DNA of 64,000 bases. Origin: CAYQQU01 sp964419545. Lineage in GTDB: Bacteria; Bacteroidota; Bacteroidia; Chitinophagales; Saprospiraceae. The number at the start of each line of letters is the position of its first letter. Position 1 is the first letter of the stretch. The position numbers were made by a program, and so were the translations under genes. This document shows, in pieces, positions 41,633 to 48,329 of this stretch. A model generated the notes under the pieces. The model was given only the letters and a program-made list of their open reading frames with translations. It was not told the DNA's origin and made no database searches. The stretch lies in contig CAYQQU010000012.1 in assembly GCA_964419545.1 (NCBI GenBank), positions 31,623 to 95,622 of the forward strand. Direction: 5' to 3'.

Positions 41633-43204
41633 TCAGATGCCAAGAAGCTGTTTAGCCTGTTCGGACCAGCGGTCGCGGCGGGCGCGCCCCTGGAAGGCGG
41701 TGATCATCTCATCGACGAGGTCGTATTCGCGTTCGGTCATCTTACTCAGCTGCGTGTAGGTGTAGATGCCGACGCTGTTGAGCATGTCTTCCAGTTTGGG
41801 TCCGATGCCTTTGATCTTTTTGAGATCGTCGCGCTCTTTCGCGCTGGCGGTGCCTATTTGGCTAAATAATTTTTTTTTTGACTCCTCGCTTTCCGCAGGA
41901 GCAGCTTCATCGGTAGCGTGCAGCTTAGTGCCCAGGGCGCTTTCCAGTTCGCCGAGGCGCTGTTCAAGCGTCCGTACTTTTCGGCGCAGGGTGGTCGTTT
42001 CGCGGGCGATGTCATCGCCGTCGGTTTTGGTCAGGAACGGCATATCGACGAACACCAGCTCCATCATCCGGTCGGTCATCTTTTTGATCTGGGTGCCGGA
42101 GGCGGCCACTTCGCTTTGCAGTTTGCTGTACTTTTCGGAGTGCATGACTTCCAGGAGGCTGTTTTCCAGGTCGTTGATATACTGGTGGAAAAAGGCCTGG
42201 TAGTCGGGCATCTCTTTCGATTCCTGGTATTTGTCGTAGAGCTGCTTGAGGGAGTCGGGCATGACGTACTGGCCCGATTCGTAGACCATCCCCTGCAGTT
42301 CGGAAGTCTTGAGAATAAAGGTGATGTACGAGAATTGGATATCGCGCATCAGCTTGGCGATCTCGGTCTGGCGCCCTTGTGCGGCGACGTTGTAGAACGG
42401 TACGACCTGTTCGCGCAGGCGGTTGTTGAAGTCGGTGGCCATCTGGAAGAACGGCACTTTGCCGTCGGCGAAGTATTCGGAGAATTTTTCCCGCCAACCC
42501 TCGCTGACCGAGGTCCAGCCGCCGAAATCTTTTTGTACGTATTCGATGGTGCCGTCGAACCAACGGTTCACGTTATCGATCAGTTCGGAGACGTTACCGA
42601 CGGGGCGGAAGCCCATCAGTTGGTCGACAATTTGCTTGTAAGCGTCTTTGGAGAAGTATTTTTCGATGACGTTCGTGTCCGTCAGCCCGTTTTGGATCAT
42701 CCGGGTAAACGGTTCCCAATACTTGTGCAGGTCGTCGTACACCCGCATGAAGTTGAGATAGTGGGGGCGCATGTTGAACGGCATTTTGCTCATGAGCTGG
42801 TCGTTGAACCACTCGTTGCCGCTCATCCACTGGCGCCAGTAGCGCATGCCGTCTTCGAAATAGCGTTGGGGGACAAAATCGTTGGCGAGGTTGGGCATTT
42901 TGAGGCCCATCTTTTCGGCATTGGCCCGGTAGAAATCAACCCATTTTTCGGAGAATTCCCGTTGCATATCCAGCCACTGGCGAAACTGCTCGGGCGCTTT
43001 TTCGAACGCTTTTTGCGGATCGGTGACCTTCATGGCCTCGCGAAAGAAAGCCTGCTGCTTGTTGTACCAGTCGGCCAGCAGATCTTCATTCGTGGAAGGC
43101 TTGCTGCCGGAGGCAAAAGCAGAGGTCATCTGTTCGGAGAGATTTGTCCAAAACTCCATTGCTTTTTTCTGACCTTCAATTACCGCTTCGAATTGCTTAT
43201 TCAT
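41633..43204 (-). CDS. phaE: PHA synthase subunit PhaE with C-terminal helix-hairpin-helix domain
   Basis: 523 residues. The first 360 or so are the PhaE domain, which activates PhaC: WTNLSEQMTSAF near the start, FREAMKVTDPQKAFEKAPEQ, then DVNRWFDG-like helices and VDLPSRTEVDE-like middle parts (here QGRQTEIAKLMRDIQF). Typical PhaE proteins are about 350-380 residues. Here an acidic linker (about 430-455) leads to a further domain of about 60 residues, DLKKIKGIGPKLEDMLNSVG ... DRWSEQAKQLLGI, a helix-hairpin-helix module related to those at the end of several ribosomal and redox proteins. It might bind nucleic acid. Confidence 0.88.
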   Translation of the reverse strand: MNKQFEAVIEGQKKAMEFWTNLSEQMTSAFASGSKPSTNEDLLADWYNKQQAFFREAMKVTDPQKAFEKAPEQFRQWLDMQREFSEKWVDFYRANAEKMGLKMPNLANDFVPQRYFEDGMRYWRQWMSGNEWFNDQLMSKMPFNMRPHYLNFMRVYDDLHKYWEPFTRMIQNGLTDTNVIEKYFSKDAYKQIVDQLMGFRPVGNVSELIDNVNRWFDGTIEYVQKDFGGWTSVSEGWREKFSEYFADGKVPFFQMATDFNNRLREQVVPFYNVAAQGRQTEIAKLMRDIQFSYITFILKTSELQGMVYESGQYVMPDSLKQLYDKYQESKEMPDYQAFFHQYINDLENSLLEVMHSEKYSKLQSEVAASGTQIKKMTDRMMELVFVDMPFLTKTDGDDIARETTTLRRKVRTLEQRLGELESALGTKLHATDEAAPAESEESKKKLFSQIGTASAKERDDLKKIKGIGPKLEDMLNSVGIYTYTQLSKMTEREYDLVDEMITAFQGRARRDRWSEQAKQLLGI

Positions 43205-43274
43205 GTTGGAGTTTTTTTATGGAGCGTCGTTCGGGTCGAACTACGCTCCATGCTGATTTAAAGTGCTTGGTAAC

Positions 43275-43718
43275 TTAGGCGTTAAAGTATTCCTGTACGG
43301 CCTTGGCGTTGGCGTTGGTCGTATCCATATAGGCTTTCATGCAGTTCTGGAAAATTTCCGAGAACTTCTTGACGCGTTCCTGCTGGTTGCCCATGTTACC
43401 GTTGGTGAACATGTTTCTCCAGTATTCGGCCGTCTTCTTGTAGAGGTCCATCGAAAGTTCGATACTCTTCGTATAGTTGGCCGTGAAGCTGCCCCAGAAG
43501 TCTTCCTGGTATTTTTCCATTGCTTCCTTGGTAGCCATTTCTTCCGCCAGTTCGTAGGGGCGGGTAAAGTATTCGTTCAGCAGTTCACCTGCCTTTTCGG
43601 TAGCTGCGGTTTCCGGCATGCTCATTTCCACCGCTTCGTTCATGTACTCGGAAAGGGTGGTCATCAACTTACTCTGATTCTCCAGAACCTGATCGAAATA
43701 ATTTTTTGTGCCAGCCAT
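43275..43718 (-). CDS. Phasin-like granule protein
   Basis: 147 residues, almost wholly helical and amphipathic, with no signal peptide: NYFDQVLENQSKLMTTLSEYMNEAVEMSM ... NYTKSIELSMDLYKKTAEYWRNMF ... KKFSEIFQNCMKAYMDTTNANAKAVQEYFNA. This fits phasins, which coat PHA granules and stop them fusing. The position between phaA and phaE supports the call. Phasin families differ strongly, so the exact family is not certain. The gene starts 185 bases after phaA and ends 70 bases before phaE. Confidence 0.75.
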   Translation of the reverse strand: MAGTKNYFDQVLENQSKLMTTLSEYMNEAVEMSMPETAATEKAGELLNEYFTRPYELAEEMATKEAMEKYQEDFWGSFTANYTKSIELSMDLYKKTAEYWRNMFTNGNMGNQQERVKKFSEIFQNCMKAYMDTTNANAKAVQEYFNA

Positions 43719-43800
43719 CTTAATAATGTTTTTTGATGATTAATTTCAACTGTTGATTCAAATGTACCGGTATGCATGCGTCTATTCAACGCCTTTTCGT

Positions 43801-43900
43801 ATTGGTTCCCCCTTGACTTAAACGATCATCGTGCGAGGTTATTTTCCGTATGTTGTTGACAATCATTTTTTTACCGTTCAGCCAAGGGGGGTAGACCAAT
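43801..43900. promoter_or_regulatory. Long-range inverted repeat between phaA and the phasin gene
   Basis: ATTGGTTCCCCCTTG (43801-43815) can pair with CAAGGGGG (43883-43890) plus ACCAAT (43895-43900), with a small bulge and a loop of about 67 bases. A T-run on neither side makes a simple terminator unlikely. It may shape processing of the phaA-phasin transcript. Confidence 0.5.
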
Positions 43901-43903
43901 TTT

Positions 43904-45082
43904 TTACGTAGCTTCGATAATCATGGCGGAAGCGCCGCCGCCGCCGTTACAGATCGCAGCGAGGCCTTTCTTGCCTTGCTTGTGGTGCAGGACGTTGTTG
44001 AGCGTTGTTATGATGCGAGCGCCGGAAGCACCGAGGGGGTGACCCAGGGAGACGGCCCCGCCGTAGAGGTTGACTTTATCGATGGGCACTTCCATCACTT
44101 TGTTGAAAGCGAGGGTGACCACAGAGAAGGCTTCGTTCACTTCCACGAAGTCCATGTCCGACATTTTCAGGCCGGCGCGCTGCAGGGCGATTGGAGCGGC
44201 TTTGGTGGGGGCCGTGGTGAACCAGGCGGGTTCGTGCGCGGCGTCAGCGAAGGAGACGACGCGCGCCACCGGCGTCAGGTTGAGCTCTTTGAGCTTAGCT
44301 TCGCTGACCAACACCAGGGCGGAGGCGCCGTCGTTGATGGTGGAGGCGTTGGCGGCGGTCACCGTCCCTTCCTTAGTGAATGCCGGTCGCAGGGAAGGGA
44401 TCTTCTCGAACTTGACGCGTTTGAACTCTTCGTCTTCGCTGATCACCAGCGGATCCCCTTTGCGCTGAGGCACTTCTACCGGAATGATCTCGTCTTTGAA
44501 GGCGCCGGATTCCGTGGCGGCTGCGGCGCGTTTGTAAGAGTTGACGGCGAATTCATCCTGTTCTTCGCGCGATATCTCGTATTTTTCAGCCGTGCGGTCG
44601 GCGATGACCCCCATGGCGATTTCGTCGTACACGTCGGTGAGGCCGTCGCGGGCCAGCCCGTCGAGCAGTTCGCCATGCCCGTATTTGTAGCCGTAGCGTC
44701 CCTTGGGAATGTAATACGGAATCTGGCTCATGTTTTCCATGCCGCCGGCCACGACGACGTCCGCCAGCCCCAGCTGGATCATCTGAGCAGCGAACATGAT
44801 CGACTTCATGCCCGAAGAACATACTTTATTGACCGTCGTGCAGGGCACCGTGTTCTGGATGCCTGCGTAAATGGCGGCCTGGCGCGCCGGCGCCATGCCC
44901 AGATTGGCAGAACAGACGTTTCCCATAAACACTTCCTGCACTTCCGACGCCGGCACACCGGCCTTCTCTAATGCCCCTTTGATAGCGGCAACGCCCAGGC
45001 GAGTGGCGGGAATGTTGGCAAACATCCCGCCGAAACTACCGATGGGTGTCCGTACTGCAGAGGCAATATAAGCTTCTTTCAT
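43904..45082 (-). CDS. phaA: Acetyl-CoA C-acetyltransferase (beta-ketothiolase)
   Basis: 392 residues. It condenses two acetyl-CoA to acetoacetyl-CoA, the first step to PHB; the same reaction also serves fatty-acid breakdown. Catalytic residues: nucleophile Cys88 in NKVCSSGMKS, His348 in GHPLGASGARI and Cys378 in AICNGGGGASA, all present. Full length for thiolases. It is the first gene of the phaA-phasin-phaE-phaC operon, so phaA is the likeliest name; AtoB is the same family. An AT-rich palindrome lies 26 bases before its start. Confidence 0.93.
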   Translation of the reverse strand: MKEAYIASAVRTPIGSFGGMFANIPATRLGVAAIKGALEKAGVPASEVQEVFMGNVCSANLGMAPARQAAIYAGIQNTVPCTTVNKVCSSGMKSIMFAAQMIQLGLADVVVAGGMENMSQIPYYIPKGRYGYKYGHGELLDGLARDGLTDVYDEIAMGVIADRTAEKYEISREEQDEFAVNSYKRAAAATESGAFKDEIIPVEVPQRKGDPLVISEDEEFKRVKFEKIPSLRPAFTKEGTVTAANASTINDGASALVLVSEAKLKELNLTPVARVVSFADAAHEPAWFTTAPTKAAPIALQRAGLKMSDMDFVEVNEAFSVVTLAFNKVMEVPIDKVNLYGGAVSLGHPLGASGARIITTLNNVLHHKQGKKGLAAICNGGGGASAMIIEAT

Positions 45083-45107
45083 AATGGGTTGTAATTTGAA
45101 TTAAAGG

Positions 45108-45131
45108 ATTTAGATATTTATATATCTAAAT
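45108..45131. promoter_or_regulatory. AT-rich palindrome upstream of phaA
   Basis: ATTTAGATAT (45108-45117) and ATATCTAAAT (45122-45131) are perfect inverted repeats with a 4-base spacer, in the phaA-phaB divergent region and 26 bases before the phaA ATG. Its plus-strand complement contains ATATAAATATCTA, which also occurs in the palindrome at 46323-46340. This looks like an operator for a dimeric regulator. Confidence 0.65.
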
Positions 45132-45155
45132 GTAAATTTCGTAAATTTATGCGAC

Positions 45156-45410
45156 TTATCCAAGAAGAATCGTCAAGTCAAAGGCATGATTTTCGTCACC
45201 CAAGTCATTGATTTGTAAATTATTGTGCGACAGGAGGTTCGAGATCGCGGCTTTAGTCGCCCCAAAGTATTCCACGATATCCTTAGGTAAGTAATACCTA
45301 TTTTTTAAATTTGATCGAAAAGGGAGCGTTACGCGCGACCAAGCCATTGATGCTTTTTCTCTCCTGCTTTTTCGCCCTAACCTCCCAGGCGGGAAACACC
45401 TTTCATTCAC
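45156..45410 (-). CDS. Small HTH-like ORF in the phaA-phaB divergent region (uncertain)
   Basis: 84 residues; a start at Met22 (MAWSRVTLPF) would leave 63. The middle part, YYLPKDIVEYFGATKAAISNLLSHN, reads like a helix-turn-helix of the kind found in small DNA-binding proteins. It overlaps the phaB leader on the opposite strand, ends 73 bases before phaA, and lies among low-GC sequence. No family was recognised. It could be a small regulator, a remnant of one, or chance. Confidence 0.3.
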   Translation of the reverse strand: MNERCFPPGRLGRKSRREKASMAWSRVTLPFRSNLKNRYYLPKDIVEYFGATKAAISNLLSHNNLQINDLGDENHAFDLTILLG

Positions 45411-45424
45411 ACAAAATATGTTTC

Positions 45425-46153
45425 ATGGAAAGACTAAAAGATAAGGTAGCCATCATCACCGGGGCCGCCCAGGGGATTGGCAAAGCCACTGCCGAAGTCT
45501 TCGCAGCGGAAGGCGCAAAAGTCGCCGTTTGGGACCTCGACACGGAAAAGGGCCAGGCGGTCGCCTCCAGTATAAACGGCCGTTTCTACCAGGTCAACAC
45601 CGCGAAGATGGAAGACGTGGAAAAGGCCGCAAAGGCCGTGGTCGATGATTTCGGACAAATCGACGTCCTGGTCAACAATGCCGGCATCACCCGCGACTCC
45701 ACCCTGAAGAAAATGACTTCCGAACAGTGGCAGCAGGTCATCGACGTCAACCTCACCGGGGTCTTCAACTGCTGCCGCGTGATCCAGGCCTACATGGTGG
45801 AACGCGGCTACGGACGCATCATCAACGCCTCTTCTACCGTTGCGCACTACGGTAACTTCGGCCAGACCAACTACGCCGCCACCAAGGCCGGCCTCATCGG
45901 TATGACGAAAACCATGGCCAAAGAACTCGGCAGCAAAGGGATTACCGTAAACGCCGTAGCCCCCGGTTTTATCGCAACGGAAATGGTGGGCGCCATTCCA
46001 CAAAATATCATCGACGGGATTGTCAGCAAAACGCCGGTGCGCCGGATGGGCACCCCCGAAGAAATCGGCCGGGCTTATCTCTACCTCGCTTCCGACGAGG
46101 CGAGCTTCGTCACGGGTTCCGTCCTCACCATCGACGGCGGCATCACTTTGTAA
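45425..46153 (+). CDS. phaB: Acetoacetyl-CoA reductase PhaB
   Basis: 242 residues, SDR family. It reduces acetoacetyl-CoA to (R)-3-hydroxybutyryl-CoA with NADPH, giving the PHA synthase its substrate. Nucleotide-binding GAAQGIGKA (about 13-21), NNAGITRD (about 87), catalytic Tyr in GQTNYAATKAG and the PhaB/FabG ending GSVLTIDGGITL. FabG is closely related, so the assignment rests partly on the pha neighbours. ATG 45425 begins MERLKDKVAIITG; the longer ORF upstream is not a plausible N-terminus. It reads away from phaA. Confidence 0.88.
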   Translation: MERLKDKVAIITGAAQGIGKATAEVFAAEGAKVAVWDLDTEKGQAVASSINGRFYQVNTAKMEDVEKAAKAVVDDFGQIDVLVNNAGITRDSTLKKMTSEQWQQVIDVNLTGVFNCCRVIQAYMVERGYGRIINASSTVAHYGNFGQTNYAATKAGLIGMTKTMAKELGSKGITVNAVAPGFIATEMVGAIPQNIIDGIVSKTPVRRMGTPEEIGRAYLYLASDEASFVTGSVLTIDGGITL

Positions 46154-46184
46154 AGGATCACCCGATCCGGCCAGTACCGTCTTG

Positions 46185-46263
46185 CAGGAGCCCAGTATTC
46201 TGTGTAGCGGGCAGAGAAACGGAAGGGTTTCGAAGCCTTTTGCACTGGGCTCCTGTTTTTTTT
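46185..46263 (+). terminator. Terminator of phaB with a large loop
   Basis: caggagcccagt (46185-46196) pairs perfectly with actgggctcctg (46244-46255) and is followed by eight T. The loop of 47 bases holds a smaller gaaac/gtttc hairpin (around 46216-46231). Confidence 0.8.
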
Positions 46264-46322
46264 GCGCGCCCCCCCTTTTGGGGCCGGAGGGAAGGGAGTG
46301 ATGCAAAAAAATTATTCAAAGG

Positions 46323-46340
46323 CATATAAATATCTATATG
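46323..46340. promoter_or_regulatory. AT-rich palindrome sharing a core with the phaA operator
   Basis: CATATA and TATATG arms flank AATATC, 57 bases before the ATG of the next gene. It contains ATATAAATATCTA, the same 13-nt core as in the palindrome before phaA (45108-45131, complement strand). Confidence 0.55.
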
Positions 46341-46397
46341 TTTCAACTCTTGAAAAAAAAGCGTATCTTGCTATGGTAATAAGCAGAAACGCCGGGA

Positions 46398-47822
46398 ATG
46401 AGAAGTAAGTTACAGAAGTTTACGGAGTTTGCGAATTCGCTGCTGCCCCACGAAACAGCCTACCTGCTGTCGGTCCAGCAGTTCGAAGACGAGATCAAAC
46501 TCGGCATTCTCCAATTGATGGACCACAATTGCCGGAATATCCGGCAATTCACGCCTTACGACACTTCCATCGACAAGCGCAAATATTCCAACCTCAAAAA
46601 CTGGATCACCGAACGCCTGCGATCCATCGACGTCGATATGCGATTCGAATGGCTCAGCGAGATGGAACGGAAAATCATGACCGACGCCATCGATTCGCAG
46701 GAGGAAAAGCAGCTGATCAAGAGTATCCGGGATTACGACCGGCTCGATTTTTATTTTACCAAGTTTTACGAACTCGTCAAGCACTACCGCCATTTCCTGC
46801 TCATCCGGCTGCGGTACGCCTATCACCGCATTGCCGACGATTTCCTGGAGCGGTATCGCGAACAATACAAGCGGTGCAAGGAAGTGCACGACCGGCTGCA
46901 CGAAGCCACGCTTGACATTGTCAACCAGTACTCCCGCAATTCCAGCCATTCGCTGCACTGGGAAAACTGGCTCACCGAAGTTTTCTACGACCAGGGTCTC
47001 GACGGCTACAATCGCTACCTGGCGCTCGTTCGCCTCACCTTCATCTATTACAACTACCGCAACTTCGAAAAGCTGCGCAAAAAATACGATTACATCGACC
47101 AGCTTTTCACCGAGGGGATGTATTACTCGCGTCGGCTGCTGCTCAATTACTACAGCAACCGGGTGATGCTGCACTCGAAGTTCAACGAATTCGAAAAAGC
47201 CGAATATTACGGCTATCTGTCCATTCGCGACAAGAACAGCGATTACATCCACTACGTCAACAACCTTAGCGCCGTGCTGCTGCGGCAGCACAAGTATCAG
47301 GAGGCCCTGCAGCTGATGCGCACGGCCTATCCGGAGATGAAGACCACCACCAATTTCCACAGCCGGGTGGGCTTTGTCGCCTTTTACCTCAAGTGCCTCA
47401 ATTACAATCAGCAGTACGCCAACGCCGAACACTACGCCGAGTCGTTCCTGCAGGCCTACAAAAAGGAGATCTTCGAATACCGCTGGCACATCTTTTTCTC
47501 CTCCTACCTGGAAGCTTTGCTCAAGCAGGAAAAGTTTTCGAAACTCCTCAAAGTCGTACGCAAACAACAGCTTCTGGAGCGCGAACGGCAGTACCAGTCG
47601 TCCGCCAACTACCTGCCGACCATCCTGTGGTACAACGCGATCGCCCGGTACAAGGAAATGCACATCCGTCAGGATGAACTCGCCGAGCTCATCCAGCAGT
47701 CACTCATTGAATTGGAAGGGTTAGAGGGCAAACAATACCAGCTACGCGACCTGCTGGAGCAGGTCCGTCCGTTGGCGCCCGGCGTCGTCAATCGCATTCG
47801 GGATAAAATGCTGCCGGCTTAG
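46398..47822 (+). CDS. Large helical-repeat (TPR-like) protein of unknown function
   Basis: 474 residues, cytoplasmic, rich in Tyr, Arg, Leu and Glu. The C-terminal two thirds look like a helical-repeat solenoid: FEKAEYYGYLSIRDKNSDYIHYVNNLSAVLLRQHKYQEAL and YANAEHYAESFLQAYKKEIFEYRWHIFFSSYLEALLKQEKF have TPR spacing with Ala/Tyr/Leu at expected sites. The N-terminal part has no recognised domain. Proteins of this kind are common in Saprospiria but have no known role. The promoter region shares an operator-like motif with phaA, so it may respond to the same regulator. Confidence 0.7.
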   Translation: MRSKLQKFTEFANSLLPHETAYLLSVQQFEDEIKLGILQLMDHNCRNIRQFTPYDTSIDKRKYSNLKNWITERLRSIDVDMRFEWLSEMERKIMTDAIDSQEEKQLIKSIRDYDRLDFYFTKFYELVKHYRHFLLIRLRYAYHRIADDFLERYREQYKRCKEVHDRLHEATLDIVNQYSRNSSHSLHWENWLTEVFYDQGLDGYNRYLALVRLTFIYYNYRNFEKLRKKYDYIDQLFTEGMYYSRRLLLNYYSNRVMLHSKFNEFEKAEYYGYLSIRDKNSDYIHYVNNLSAVLLRQHKYQEALQLMRTAYPEMKTTTNFHSRVGFVAFYLKCLNYNQQYANAEHYAESFLQAYKKEIFEYRWHIFFSSYLEALLKQEKFSKLLKVVRKQQLLERERQYQSSANYLPTILWYNAIARYKEMHIRQDELAELIQQSLIELEGLEGKQYQLRDLLEQVRPLAPGVVNRIRDKMLPA

Positions 47823-47847
47823 CGCCAATTTGCGATAGCGCCCAAAA

Positions 47848-48093
47848 TCAGTACTGCGCCTGGTGGTGATGTTGGGATAGATAACTTTCGTAGTGTTGAA
47901 CCAAACGTGCTTGTTGTTCGGCGATTTTGTTGAGCACCCGCAGCTCTTCTTTGAGCGCCAGCTCTAATTGCCGGCTGTTTTGGGCATACTTCAGGTTTTT
48001 GCGGCGTCGATTGATGTCTAGGATCTTTTGTACGGTTTGGTTTAAGGAAATTTTTGCTCTCAAAAGCTTTCTTTTGATGGATCTGGTTATCAT
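47848..48093 (-). CDS. Small basic coiled-coil protein
   Basis: 81 residues from ATG 48093. Basic and mostly helical (KRKLLRAKISLNQTVQKILDINRRRKNLKYAQNS, then an acidic LELALKEELRVLNKIAEQQ helix), ending in a His/Gln-rich tail (LSQHHHQAQY). There is no signal or membrane segment. The mix of basic N-terminal and acidic helical halves could support nucleic-acid or protein binding; no family recognised. It converges with the helical-repeat gene, stops 25 bases apart. Confidence 0.55.
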   Translation of the reverse strand: MITRSIKRKLLRAKISLNQTVQKILDINRRRKNLKYAQNSRQLELALKEELRVLNKIAEQQARLVQHYESYLSQHHHQAQY

Positions 48094-48216
48094 ACCCACT
48101 TGGGTTTGGTTAGAAGTTAGGTGTTATCCGTTGTCAAAAATATAAAATAAGAACAGCAAAACCTAATTTTTAGTTCGCGACTTTTTTTTGATAATTATTG
48201 TATTTTTAACACTAAT

Positions 48217-48245
48217 GCCGAAATATAATATTGCGGCTTTTTTTT
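48217..48245 (+). terminator. Orphan intrinsic terminator
   Basis: gccgaaatat / attgcggc (48217-48237) forms a hairpin with one mismatch, followed by eight T. No plus-strand gene ends before it: the nearest gene (47848-48093) is on the other strand. It may end a small RNA or stop readthrough into the downstream membrane protein gene. Confidence 0.55.
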
Positions 48246-48329
48246 CGTTCTTTTCAGAATAGCTGTTTTGTCCATTTGTATCCTCGCTGACTCCTGGTTG
48301 CCCGCGGCTTTTCCCTATTTTTACCGGCG

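Noticed and set aside
41918..43261. Plus-strand ORF of 447 codons opposite phaE
   Set aside because: Antisense shadow of phaE; composition is Val/His/Phe-rich and without motifs.
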